Positions 1-7,517 of a DNA stretch of 63,953 nucleotides are shown one piece after another. The position numbers and the translations under genes were made by a program. The stretch is from a virus. The notes beneath the pieces were generated by a model, which saw only the letters and a list, made by a program, of their open reading frames with translations, made no database searches and was not told the DNA's origin. Position 1 is the first letter of the stretch. Every line of letters begins with the position of its first letter. The stretch is taken from IMG/VR virus record IMGVR_UViG_3300037337_000110, positions 1-63,953 of that record. One strand, 5' to 3'.

Positions 1-7
1 CGGGCAT

Positions 8-289
8 ATGGTGGCAGCAGGAAACATCAGCGAAGCAGATGAACTGCAAAAGGTTTTGAGTCTGTCTCTGTACACGCTTAGGCATTACCTAAACTCTCTT
101 GCTGTGCTTTGTGACAAGCCAGAAGAGCGCAACTACACGCCAGAGCAAAATCGCTACTGTCACTTTCAAAAGCAAAACCCGCACACCCCCAAGGTAATGG
201 CTTCACTGGGGTTTGACGCGAACACGGTGCGTCGTTTTATTGACACCTGCCTGTTTCCAGAAACCACCCATTCTGAGAGTTTGCGGTAG
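8..289 (+). CDS. hypothetical protein, possibly 5'-truncated
   Basis: A 93-codon frame ending 7 nt before the next gene. The frame is open to the first base of the window, so the ATG at 8 may not be the true start. I recognise no domain; the product is polar, rich in His, Tyr and Asn, with no membrane segment. It lies just upstream of the lysis block in the same orientation, so it may belong to the late region, but this is inference. Confidence 0.4.
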   Translation: MVAAGNISEADELQKVLSLSLYTLRHYLNSLAVLCDKPEERNYTPEQNRYCHFQKQNPHTPKVMASLGFDANTVRRFIDTCLFPETTHSESLR

Positions 290-296
290 AGCAACC

Positions 297-602
297 ATGA
301 AGAACTTTATTTTGCAGCGGATACTGAACATTCTAATCGCCTTCGACCAGCTGGTTTACACAGTGGTGACGCTGGGCTACGGCATGCCCGATGAGACCCT
401 GTCCGCTGCTGCCTGGCGCACCGAGCAATTAGACAGGTTCGGCGGCAAGTTGTTCAGGCCGTTGATCGACATGCTGTTTTGGTTTGATCCAGAGCACTGC
501 AAGGGCGCTCACGAAAGCGAGTTGCTCAGGGCCTATTTGCGTTCACGGGTCAACCAGCCTGCAGCCTTGGTGGTCAACCCCGTCGTCGTGCAGCCGAAGT
601 GA
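297..602 (+). CDS. small membrane protein of the lysis region
   Basis: 101 residues with one hydrophobic segment at about residues 4-28 (ILQRILNILIAFDQLVYTVV), then a soluble tail with the patterns PDETLSAAAWR and DPEHC. From memory this pattern recurs in about 100-aa proteins of phage and prophage lysis neighbourhoods whose function is unknown. The ATG at 297 was chosen over an upstream frame start at 213 because it begins cleanly at the hydrophobic segment and does not overlap the preceding gene. A role in lysis is inferred from position only. Confidence 0.7.
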   Translation: MKNFILQRILNILIAFDQLVYTVVTLGYGMPDETLSAAAWRTEQLDRFGGKLFRPLIDMLFWFDPEHCKGAHESELLRAYLRSRVNQPAALVVNPVVVQPK

Positions 603-651
603 TTTGTGTGCCGAGGTGGTAAATTCCGGTTAAACTCAGCCGCAACAATTA

Positions 652-671
652 AGTCAACGCTGACTTATGAA
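652..671 (+). promoter_or_regulatory. operator dyad plus possible -10
   Basis: Dyad AGTCA-ACGC-TGACT at 652-665, followed directly by TATGAA as a possible weak -10. It sits 24 bp before the start at 689 and would control the lysis cassette. First member of the genome-wide AGTCA-N4-TGACT family. Confidence 0.65.
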
Positions 672-688
672 ACAACACTGGGAAGCAC

Positions 689-1087
689 ATGACAGCGGTT
701 CAACAGGTAGGGTACGAAGAGTTCCACAAGCTCGCCGGCGATGTTGGCGAGGTTAAGTTGCTCATGGTGAAAATGGTCGAAGCTCTAGCGCGCATTTCGC
801 TGCTTGATGAGCGCCAGCAGACAGTCTCGACCTTCATGCAAAAGCTCGACGCTCGCATGGAGCGTATGGAGGCGCGACAGCACGATGCCGAGATCAAAAG
901 CGCGCTTGCGGGCGGTGGCTTCGGGCGCCTTGAAGCGCTGGAGACGGGCTGGCGCGAAATCTACATCGACCGCGAGCGCGACAAGGCCCGCATTCAGACA
1001 ATGGTGTGGATGGTGCGCGCGCTGTGGGCCGTGGCTGGGACCACTGCATTCACCCTTATCGCCAAAACAATGGTGACGCTCACATGA
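689..1087 (+). CDS. coiled-coil protein with C-terminal membrane anchor
   Basis: 132 residues. A predicted long helix (about residues 10-95, many Arg/Glu/Leu heptads such as KLDARMERMEARQ) is followed by one hydrophobic segment (about 106-125, WMVRALWAVAGTTAFTLIA). This topology resembles XhlA-like haemolysin/holin-accessory proteins, though XhlA is shorter. It is the first gene after an operator and its stop overlaps the ATG of the endolysin gene (ATGA), so a lysis role is likely. The exact function is not shown by the sequence. Confidence 0.65.
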   Translation: MTAVQQVGYEEFHKLAGDVGEVKLLMVKMVEALARISLLDERQQTVSTFMQKLDARMERMEARQHDAEIKSALAGGGFGRLEALETGWREIYIDRERDKARIQTMVWMVRALWAVAGTTAFTLIAKTMVTLT

Positions 1088-1566
1088 AAGTCATCATCAA
1101 GCCTGCAGCCGCTGTGAAGCTGTCACCCCACTTCTACCTCTCCGAGTTCGTCGAGAGCGAGACAGCGCAGCGCCGGGGCATCGACAACAACCCCAGCCCG
1201 ACCGATCTGGCCAACCTGTTCAAGCTGGCCGCCATGCTGGAACAGGTGCGCTCCCTCTTGGGCAACAAGGTGATCACGGTCACCAGCGGCTACCGCGGCC
1301 CGGCGCTCAACAAAGCCGTCGGCGGTGCAGCCACCTCTGACCACCAGACCGGCGAGGCGGTGGACTTCAAGTGCCACAGCTTTGGCACCCCGCTTGATGT
1401 GTCGCGCGCGATCGCCGCCTCGACCATCGAGTTCGGGCAGCTGATCTGGGAATTCGGGAGCTGGATTCATATCAGTCTTCCGAACCGGGGTGTGAAAAAT
1501 GGAGAAGTTTTGACGGCACGGCGAGTAGAAAAGCGAACTGTTTACACCAAGGGGCTGACTCCATGA
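1084..1566 (+). CDS. endolysin, peptidase M15A family
   Basis: 160 residues with the typical phage M15A layout: N-terminal LSPHFYLSEFVES, then VTSGYRGPALNKAVGG, then SDHQTGEAVDFK carrying the presumed zinc-binding His and Asp, and a C-terminal WIHISL supplying the last His. Members cleave peptide bonds in peptidoglycan stem peptides. No signal peptide is seen, so passage to the cell wall would need a holin. It overlaps the genes on both sides by 4 nt. Confidence 0.9.
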   Translation: MKVIIKPAAAVKLSPHFYLSEFVESETAQRRGIDNNPSPTDLANLFKLAAMLEQVRSLLGNKVITVTSGYRGPALNKAVGGAATSDHQTGEAVDFKCHSFGTPLDVSRAIAASTIEFGQLIWEFGSWIHISLPNRGVKNGEVLTARRVEKRTVYTKGLTP

Positions 1567-2336
1567 GACTTGTATTTTCACCCGAGCAAGTTGAAGAAAT
1601 GCTGAGACTTCACGCCAGTGGAAAAAGTGCTCGCGACATAGCGCCTATTTTTGGTTGTGGGCGCAGCACCATCTGTGAAATTTTGAAGAGCAATGGGTCA
1701 GATATGAACCCAAGTAGATTCATCTCTGCAAAGATGCTTGGCAAAAAAATTCGACTGGGCGCAAGGCATACATCGCAGACGCGCGAAGCAATGTCCAAAG
1801 CGAGAAAGGGGCGACCGGGGACTCGGTTTGGGCCGCACTCTCCAGAAACTCTTGCAAAAATTAGTGCCGCAACGAAGGGTAAAAACCTTCGCTACACGCC
1901 AGAGCAAAAGCTGCAAATTGAACAAATGCGCGCAAGACTAAAGCGCCTTGTTCGACGCACTCTTCTCGCGGCCGGCACGCGCAAGAAAATTCCATCAGAA
2001 GCCTACCTAGGCTATTCAAAGCACGAGCTGCTCGCGCACCTAGGCCCAAAGCCAGCGCATGATTCTGAAATCGACCACTACGTCCCGGTGGTTGAATTCT
2101 TTCGACGTGGAATTTTTGACGCATCTGTGGTCAACGCACTTCCAAACTTGCGCTGGCTGTCTTCTCTTGAGAACAAGATCAAGGGCTCGTCCTTACCTGA
2201 CGATGCAGAGGGTGTTATTTCCGCTTGCATGAGCTTGCCCAACCGCGCCAGCAACCGCCAGGTGCTGACCGCCAAGTTCACCAAGAACGCACAGGGCAAA
2301 ACCCGGGTGCTTTACTCGGCCGGCATCAACACATGA
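1563..2336 (+). CDS. HNH homing-type endonuclease with NUMOD3-like repeat
   Basis: 257 residues. An N-terminal HTH (about 5-45, ARDIAPIFGCGRSTICEILKS) is followed by NUMOD3-like stretches (SKARKGRPG; PETLAKISAATKGKNL, about 95-115) and a C-terminal HNH-like part (SEIDHYVPVVEFF then NALPNLRWLSSLENKIKG, about 170-215). This arrangement is typical of free-standing phage homing endonucleases that cut DNA and spread into allelic sites. It sits between the endolysin and the other lysis genes, overlapping both neighbours by ATGA, so it appears to have been fitted into the operon without disrupting it. Confidence 0.8.
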   Translation: MRLVFSPEQVEEMLRLHASGKSARDIAPIFGCGRSTICEILKSNGSDMNPSRFISAKMLGKKIRLGARHTSQTREAMSKARKGRPGTRFGPHSPETLAKISAATKGKNLRYTPEQKLQIEQMRARLKRLVRRTLLAAGTRKKIPSEAYLGYSKHELLAHLGPKPAHDSEIDHYVPVVEFFRRGIFDASVVNALPNLRWLSSLENKIKGSSLPDDAEGVISACMSLPNRASNRQVLTAKFTKNAQGKTRVLYSAGINT

Positions 2337-2701
2337 GGCGCCTTCTTGTCGCTCTCGCGCTCGCCTTGTCGATGGGGGCATGCACCGCTGCAAGTCCGCT
2401 GCAAGAGACGCGCGTGGGCGCCGAGGTTCTGCGCAGCGAGGGCGGGCAGATTCAACGCAGCAGCGCGGTCGTGCGGGCATTCCAACAGCGCTGGGCATGC
2501 CCAGCCACCCATCAGCACACTGGCGCGTGCCCAGGGTGGGCCGTCGACCATGTGATTCCACTGGCGTGCGGGGGGCTTGACGCGGTATCGAACCTGCAAT
2601 GGCTCCCCAACGAGATCAAGAGCGCGCCGGGCGCGCTGACCAAGGACCGCTTCGAGCGCTGGGTCTACGGCGGCGCAAACATGAGCCCAGGCTGCCCATG
2701 A
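2333..2701 (+). CDS. exported HNH nuclease
   Basis: 122 residues. An N-terminal signal-like segment (MRRLLVALALALSMGAC) has a Cys that could be lipidated, though the lipobox is weak. The rest carries a compact HNH motif: WAVDHVIPLACGG, then SNLQWLPNEIKSA. Small HNH proteins of this size with a leader occur in phage lysis neighbourhoods; their role is unsettled. The ATG at 2333 overlaps the previous stop and gives the signal peptide. Export would put a DNase in the periplasm, perhaps for superinfection exclusion or clearing DNA at lysis (inference). Confidence 0.8.
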   Translation: MRRLLVALALALSMGACTAASPLQETRVGAEVLRSEGGQIQRSSAVVRAFQQRWACPATHQHTGACPGWAVDHVIPLACGGLDAVSNLQWLPNEIKSAPGALTKDRFERWVYGGANMSPGCP

Positions 2702-2937
2702 CCACAGAGCCCACCAAGAACGCCCTCAGCTGGATGAAGGTGCTCAACCAGGCAGCGCGACCCTACCTGACGGTCATGTTTGCCACCAGCTACAACATCG
2801 TGTGCGTGGTGGCGGTGATGACCGGAATGATGAGCATCGACACCTTCATCACCGCCAACGCGCCGATCGTGGCCACCCTGCTGGGCTTCTGGTTCGGTGA
2901 ACGCGCAGCACTCAAAGACCCAGGACGCCCCGAATGA
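2698..2937 (+). CDS. holin-like two-TM protein
   Basis: 79 residues with two hydrophobic segments (about 24-42, VMFATSYNIVCVVAVMTGMM, and 52-66, APIVATLLGFWFGE) and a short charged C-terminus. It resembles the phage 3-TM/GTA-type holin family with its N-terminal RPYLTV pattern. Position between endolysin and spanins, with ATGA overlaps on both sides, supports a holin that permeabilises the inner membrane to release the M15 endolysin. Confidence 0.75.
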   Translation: MTTEPTKNALSWMKVLNQAARPYLTVMFATSYNIVCVVAVMTGMMSIDTFITANAPIVATLLGFWFGERAALKDPGRPE

Positions 2938-3458
2938 TTTCACCTCTTTTCACCGGCATGACTGCCAAGCTGGTTCTCGTTGCTGTGCTGGTCACCGGCG
3001 GCTACTACCTGATCACCGCCATCGAGCAGCGCGGCTGGGACCGCCGTGATGCGCTTGCGCAGGTTCAGGCCGCCGCGGTCGAGAAAGCCAACAGCGAAGA
3101 GCGCCTGACAAACCTCATTGACGGCCAAGCGCGCGACGCCCTGCTGGAAATTCAGCTCGAAGCCCTTCGCACGGCAAGCGCCACCCGCGCCACACAACTC
3201 TCAACCCACCTGAAGGCACAGACCGCTGCGCCTTACCAACCCAAGAAGGCCAACTGTGACCGCTCTGACCAATCCACCGCCATTCCCGACGCCCAAGCAG
3301 CGCCTGATTTTGACGATCGGCCTTTGCTTGACCAGTCTGTTCTTGATGCTGTCACTCTCGGGCTGCTCAACGACGCCCGCGCCAACCGCGCGCGCCCAGC
3401 GCCTGACATCGCCCCCACCAGCGGCGATGCAGGGCGCACTGCCCCTGCCGCAGATTGA
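2934..3458 (+). CDS. Rz-like inner-membrane spanin
   Basis: 174 residues: one N-terminal membrane helix (about 9-28, AKLVLVAVLVTGGYYLITAI), then a long charged helix rich in Ala/Glu/Gln (30-105) and a Pro/Asp-rich tail. That is the i-spanin topology. The o-spanin gene starts inside its 3' half in another frame, as in classic Rz/Rz1 pairs. The two would span the periplasm and fuse the membranes in the last lysis step. Confidence 0.8.
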   Translation: MISPLFTGMTAKLVLVAVLVTGGYYLITAIEQRGWDRRDALAQVQAAAVEKANSEERLTNLIDGQARDALLEIQLEALRTASATRATQLSTHLKAQTAAPYQPKKANCDRSDQSTAIPDAQAAPDFDDRPLLDQSVLDAVTLGLLNDARANRARPAPDIAPTSGDAGRTAPAAD

Positions 3459-3624
3459 GCCCGAGAGCCCCGGGCTTGCCGTGACGGGTGCCGACCTGGC
3501 GCTCAACGATCTCACGGTGGTGAACCTGTACCACGACCTCGCCGCCCGCCACGACCAGCTTGTTGACTGGGTGCTCTTCCAATGCGTGCCCCAGACAGCG
3601 CAGTCAACCAAGAAGCCGCAATGA
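3256..3624 (+). CDS. Rz1-like outer-membrane lipoprotein spanin
   Basis: 122 residues from a GTG start at 3256, largely embedded out of frame in the Rz-like gene. A hydrophobic leader (ILTIGLCLTSLFLMLSLSGC) ends in a good lipobox, LSGC, followed by a Pro-rich stretch (PAPTARAQRLTSPPP), as expected for Rz1. It is longer than lambda Rz1 and its C-terminal half is acidic with no known domain. Its stop overlaps the next ATG. Confidence 0.8.
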   Translation: MTALTNPPPFPTPKQRLILTIGLCLTSLFLMLSLSGCSTTPAPTARAQRLTSPPPAAMQGALPLPQIEPESPGLAVTGADLALNDLTVVNLYHDLAARHDQLVDWVLFQCVPQTAQSTKKPQ

Positions 3625-4952
3625 CCCTCACCGACAAAGACGCCGCCTTTCTGGCGGTCTACAACGACACCAAGCGCTTCCCCGACAGTGCAGCCGTGGG
3701 CATTGAGCTGGGCATGAGCCACTCCCGGGTGCGAGCCCACGCTTCAGAGCTGCGCGCACAAGCAGAGCGGGGCGGGTTCACCGTCATCAGCCGCCAGCAC
3801 CACTCGGTGCCCATGAGCGAAGACGCAAGCCGGTACCGCCCCGAGTGGACCGCCCAAGACTGCATCGACGAGCTGCGCCGGGTCGCTGCAATGGACACAG
3901 ACAGGTCGGTGTCACGCAACTACTTTCGCATTCATGCCAAGTGCAGTGAGTCCACCTGGAACCGCTTTTTCGGCAGCTTCAATGAGTTCAAACGTCAAGC
4001 CGACTTGATTCTCACGCGCCAGCAAAGCGCGATGGAGCGCAAGATTGCCAAACACGCCTCGGTGGACCACTACCGCGAGATCGGCGCAGAGCGCGCCAGC
4101 TACGCCGGCCTGTACGTGCGCCCCAACAGCAAGCGCTTCAAGACCATCATTATCGCCAGCGATTTGCACGACGAAGAAATGGACCCGTTCTTTCGCCGCG
4201 TGCTGATCGACACCATCAAGCGGGTGCAGCCTGACACGTTCTGCCTGGGTGGCGACGGCCTGGACCTGCCCGAGTTTGGAAAATACGCCGTTGACCCGCG
4301 CGAGTGGGGGCCGACACGTCGCATCAAGTACATGCACGGCTTTCTGCGCGACATGCGCGAAGTCTGTCCCGACATGCAGATCGACTGGTTGGAGGGCAAC
4401 CACGAGTACCGTCTGATGCGCCACATGGGCGACGCGACCCCGGCCCTCAAGGTGATTCTGGAAGAACTGCACGGGATGACAGTGCGCAAGCTGCTGGGTC
4501 TGGACGCCTACCAGGTGAACTACATCGCCAAGGCTGACCTGGCCGCCTACCGCGAGCGCGACATTGCCAAAGAGCTCGGGCGCAACTACACGATCTACTA
4601 CGATTGCCTGCTGGTGCATCACTTCCCAGAAGGGCGTCATCTGGGCTTGCCGGGCGTGAACGGTCATCACCACAAGCACATCAGCTGGCCTGCCTTTAGC
4701 CCGGTCTACGGCGCGTTTGAGTGGCACCAGCTGGGCTGCGGCCACCGTCGCGATGCCAGTTACTGCTCGGGCGAAAAGTGGCACATGGGCTTCATGATCG
4801 CCAACATCGACACCTGGACTCGCCAGGTCAACTTCGACTATGTTCCGGTGACAGACTTTGCTGTGTCGGGTGGGCAGTGGTACCGGCGCGAAAAGGTCGA
4901 GGTTGTGACGCCAGAGACACGCATCGCACTGCCGATTAACAAACTGGCTTGA
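3621..4952 (+). CDS. calcineurin-like metallophosphoesterase with N-terminal HTH-like part
   Basis: 443 residues. Residues about 5-60 look like a DNA-binding helical region (AVGIELGMSHSRVRAHASEL). The C-terminal two thirds carry all metallophosphoesterase motifs: IIIASDLHD (D-x-H), CLGGDGLDLPEFG (GD), EGNHEYR (GNH-E), LVHHF and GVNGHHHKH (GH-x-H). Such proteins hydrolyse phosphodiesters with two metal ions; the phage substrate is unknown. The ATG at 3621, overlapping the spanin stop, was preferred over the upstream in-frame ATG at 3582. Confidence 0.85.
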   Translation: MTLTDKDAAFLAVYNDTKRFPDSAAVGIELGMSHSRVRAHASELRAQAERGGFTVISRQHHSVPMSEDASRYRPEWTAQDCIDELRRVAAMDTDRSVSRNYFRIHAKCSESTWNRFFGSFNEFKRQADLILTRQQSAMERKIAKHASVDHYREIGAERASYAGLYVRPNSKRFKTIIIASDLHDEEMDPFFRRVLIDTIKRVQPDTFCLGGDGLDLPEFGKYAVDPREWGPTRRIKYMHGFLRDMREVCPDMQIDWLEGNHEYRLMRHMGDATPALKVILEELHGMTVRKLLGLDAYQVNYIAKADLAAYRERDIAKELGRNYTIYYDCLLVHHFPEGRHLGLPGVNGHHHKHISWPAFSPVYGAFEWHQLGCGHRRDASYCSGEKWHMGFMIANIDTWTRQVNFDYVPVTDFAVSGGQWYRREKVEVVTPETRIALPINKLA

Positions 4953-4954
4953 TA

Positions 4955-4977
4955 AGTCAATGCTGACTCAGTAGAAT
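4955..4977 (+). promoter_or_regulatory. operator dyad with downstream -10
   Basis: AGTCA-ATGC-TGACT at 4955-4968, then 3 nt, then TAGAAT (4972-4977). A transcript from here would begin about 30 nt before the small basic protein at 5017. Confidence 0.65.
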
Positions 4978-5016
4978 AAAGACCACCGTCACTCAACAAC
5001 TTGAAAAAAGTCGCAT

Positions 5017-5163
5017 ATGAAAAAAGGTCTGTACGCAAACGTCAACGCCAAAAAGGCACGCATCGCCGCGGGCTCAAAAGAGAAGATGAACAAGGTAGGT
5101 AGCAAGAATGCCCCGACTGAAAAAGACTTCAAAAAATCCGCAAAGACTGCAAAAAAGAAGTAA
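5017..5163 (+). CDS. small Lys-rich phage protein
   Basis: 48 residues, about one third Lys, starting MKKGLYANVNAKKARIAAG, with GSKNAPTEKDFKKSAKTA after it. Very similar short proteins (MKKGLYANIHAKR-type) occur in many unrelated tailed phages, usually among structural genes; their function is unknown. It is the first gene after the operator/promoter at 4955. Too short for ordinary gene calling but well supported by family resemblance. Confidence 0.8.
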   Translation: MKKGLYANVNAKKARIAAGSKEKMNKVGSKNAPTEKDFKKSAKTAKKK

Positions 5164-5202
5164 TTCAAGTTTGAACCAAGGCACCTTGCGCGCAAAAAGC
5201 CA

Positions 5203-5556
5203 ATGAACACACCCCGCCACGACATCGAGATTCACCAAGGCGTGACCTTCATGCTTGGGCTCGTTTACAAAGACCCAAACGGTGAGCCAGTCGATCTGAC
5301 GGGCTACTCGGCCCGCATGACTGTGCGTGACTCTGAGGGTGGGAAGGTGCTTTGCGATTTGTCTTCGACGGCTGAGCACATAAGACTGGGCGACACCGCG
5401 CCCGGCGCGGTCAATGTTGAAATTTCTGATTCGATCACCAGAAAAATGCCAGTGACAAGGTTGGGCGTTTATGACCTGTTGTTGTTTGCTCCAGGTGGGC
5501 GCTCGTACAAGCTGATGCGCGGCGACAGTCCCGTAATTTACACGGCCACGCTGTGA
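5203..5556 (+). CDS. phage structural protein, tail/baseplate type
   Basis: 117 residues of beta-rich character: an N-terminal IEIHQGVTFMLGLVYKD followed by GEPVDLTGYSARMTVRD. This pattern (polar strand, then VDLTGY-ARM-VR) is common in small phage proteins near tail-fibre and neck genes. Followed by a GTG-overlapping small gene and two more presumed tail proteins, which supports a virion role. The precise location in the virion is not deducible. Confidence 0.65.
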   Translation: MNTPRHDIEIHQGVTFMLGLVYKDPNGEPVDLTGYSARMTVRDSEGGKVLCDLSSTAEHIRLGDTAPGAVNVEISDSITRKMPVTRLGVYDLLLFAPGGRSYKLMRGDSPVIYTATL

Positions 5557-5711
5557 TCGAAAACATCGTCATCGTTGTTCGCGATCTGCCGCGCGTTGTT
5601 GAGGTTCTAAAAAGCCAATTAACGATCGAGGTTCAACCAACTCCCTACTTAGCCAACGTCGTCACAAGTGGACCCCAGGGAGCGCCGGGGTCGACTCAAC
5701 GACACCTGTGA
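5553..5711 (+). CDS. short protein with collagen-like GPQGAPG end
   Basis: 52 residues from a GTG that overlaps the upstream stop (GTGA). A beta-type N-terminus (ENIVIVVRDLPRVVEVL) leads to a C-terminal GPQGAPGS segment like those in phage tail-fibre and neck-fibre proteins. The stop overlaps the GTG of the next gene. Small fibre-module proteins of this kind commonly occur in series; the assignment is by context. Confidence 0.55.
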   Translation: MIENIVIVVRDLPRVVEVLKSQLTIEVQPTPYLANVVTSGPQGAPGSTQRHL

Positions 5712-5908
5712 CCAGCCGCACGCTCACCTGGGCCGCAGGCAAGCTCGCTGCCGTCACCTACGCCGACGGTCGCAGCAAGGCCATGACGTACACAGGCGAG
5801 CAGCTCACCCGCGTGGACCGCCTCACGCCCGGCCAGACCACCCAGCGCGCTGACCTTGCATACAACCCAGACGGCACACTCGCCGGGATAACAGAATCGG
5901 TGATCTGA
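5708..5908 (+). CDS. small protein with YD-repeat-like sequence
   Basis: 66 residues, GTG start overlapping the previous stop. The sequence VTYADGRSKAMTYTGEQLTRVDR resembles Rhs/YD repeats and small tail-associated proteins found with collagen-like fibre modules. It ends 1 nt before the next ATG. Probably part of the same fibre/neck module. Confidence 0.6.
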   Translation: MTSRTLTWAAGKLAAVTYADGRSKAMTYTGEQLTRVDRLTPGQTTQRADLAYNPDGTLAGITESVI

Positions 5909-5909
5909 C

Positions 5910-6956
5910 ATGGCCGTTTTCACAAACGCTCAATTTCTTGACAGCGGCACAGCCCGCACGGCAGGGGAGGTGCACACGTTCAACGGCGGATCGCTGACTG
6001 TTCGCACCGACACCCGTTGGCACGCCAACGCACCAGCAAATATGACCGGAACCTTCGGCGGCAACTCGGTGATCTCGGCTTCGCTGGGAGGCGAGTTGTT
6101 CATTGACGCCCGGGAGGTGCGCTGGATGCCTTACACGGGAGGCAGCGGCAGCGTGCCTGCCATCGGCACCACCATCACGCGTGGCGGCGTCAGCGCCTAC
6201 CTGCTGGGTGCCTGGGCCAGTCTTACCGCTGCGCCCACAGCAGTAGGTGCGGCAATGATCAACGCTCCGTACAGCAATATCACGGTCAGCTATTTCACGG
6301 CAAACCAAGTGAGAAACATTGGCGGTGTGCCTCGCAACTTCAAGATCATCGTGGCGGGCAATGGGGCGACGCTGGAGCAGATTTACACGAAAATCCAGTT
6401 CCTGTTGCGCCAGTCCACAAACATCAACACTGCGGGAACCGCTGGCGTAAAGACTGGGAAGATTCAGAACGCCTTGCTGTCGTTTGTGGGGGACACGCTA
6501 GGGACTTCGCAGTCGGTATTCATTGACAATATTCAGGGTGCGGACAGCAACCGCATTGAGTTCTTTGATGACGCCAACGTTCTGCGAACAAACCCGTTCT
6601 CTTCGGCTGGCACCATCAGCTTCAACACGCCCCTGGTGGGGGCAGGCTCCAGCTACCGTCTGATGTTCACCGCCCCTCTAGGCGCAGACAACGACTTTGG
6701 CGAAGCCGGTGCGGTCACGGTGAACGACGCAGCAGGTATACCCATCACCGGCACGATCAGCGCAGTCACGGTTGAATTTACCTACGACTATGCCGGTAAC
6801 GTGCAGGGTGGGGCCATTGCTGGTACCGACCGCGCCGTGACGTTGATTGCCATTCGCCCTGGCAGTGGAAAGTATGTAGCGGCCACTGGCACGATCACGC
6901 GCTCAAAATCCATTGCGCTGTCCCTGGTGGCCGAAGCTGACCGCGTTTACCGCTAA
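5910..6956 (+). CDS. presumed tail or receptor-binding structural protein
   Basis: 348 residues, Gly/Ala/Thr/Asn-rich and beta-strand-rich throughout, without Cys clusters, signal peptide or membrane segments, as expected of a virion protein. No enzymatic motif is visible. It is the largest gene of the 5.2-7.4 kb module and is followed after 9 nt by a second structural-type gene. I assign it as a minor virion/tail protein from composition and context. Confidence 0.6.
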   Translation: MAVFTNAQFLDSGTARTAGEVHTFNGGSLTVRTDTRWHANAPANMTGTFGGNSVISASLGGELFIDAREVRWMPYTGGSGSVPAIGTTITRGGVSAYLLGAWASLTAAPTAVGAAMINAPYSNITVSYFTANQVRNIGGVPRNFKIIVAGNGATLEQIYTKIQFLLRQSTNINTAGTAGVKTGKIQNALLSFVGDTLGTSQSVFIDNIQGADSNRIEFFDDANVLRTNPFSSAGTISFNTPLVGAGSSYRLMFTAPLGADNDFGEAGAVTVNDAAGIPITGTISAVTVEFTYDYAGNVQGGAIAGTDRAVTLIAIRPGSGKYVAATGTITRSKSIALSLVAEADRVYR

Positions 6957-6965
6957 AGGACCAAC

Positions 6966-7433
6966 GTGTCCGTCACTGTTGATCCAGTCAACCGCAGGCT
7001 TGTGCTGTCTAGCTCAGCAGTTACAGCTCAGGCTATCTATGTCGCGTGGGCCGACTGGATGCTGCTGGGAGACAACCTGAAGTTTCCCCCTGCATTCGAG
7101 TCTGCCGGTGGCGACGACCTGGGCTTAGGCTTGACCATCCCGCCTTACTACTTCTTGGAGAACGGTTGGAGGGTGCGACCCCTGGAGGATAACCATAACC
7201 TGCTGATCACCGGCAACTTGTTTGTGCGTGGAGGGGGTGTGCCTGTGGTCCCCACCATTGGCGTGTTCCAAGTGAACGTCAATTACACGGTACCTGTGAT
7301 GGCACAGGGTATCGCTACCAGCGGCGGGGGAGGTGGTGGGCTCACCCCCGAACAAGCCGGGCAGCTTGCCGCTCTGGCCGCGCTGCTGTCGCAAGTCAAG
7401 CAAGACACTGGGCTGATTCCGGCGCTACTCTGA
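6966..7433 (+). CDS. presumed minor structural protein with Gly linker
   Basis: 155 residues from a GTG at 6966. A beta-rich first 110 residues are followed by a Gly7-type linker (SGGGGGGLTPEQ) and a short amphipathic helix (GQLAALAALLSQVKQ), a layout seen in fibre-associated and neck-type proteins. The C-terminal helix could be a trimerising or docking element. Last gene of the structural module in the window. Confidence 0.6.
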   Translation: MSVTVDPVNRRLVLSSSAVTAQAIYVAWADWMLLGDNLKFPPAFESAGGDDLGLGLTIPPYYFLENGWRVRPLEDNHNLLITGNLFVRGGGVPVVPTIGVFQVNVNYTVPVMAQGIATSGGGGGGLTPEQAGQLAALAALLSQVKQDTGLIPALL

Positions 7434-7466
7434 GAAAAATCTGGATTCATGGCCAGTGCTTATGGC

Positions 7467-7491
7467 AGTCAGAACTGACTCATGCTACGAT
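7467..7491 (+). promoter_or_regulatory. operator dyad with possible -10
   Basis: AGTCA-GAAC-TGACT at 7467-7480, then 5 nt, then TACGAT (7486-7491). If this is the promoter, the ATG at 7482 would lie inside it, which supports the later TTG start chosen for phoH. Confidence 0.6.
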
Positions 7492-7517
7492 CAAGTTTGA
7501 CAACTGGAGCATCAAAA

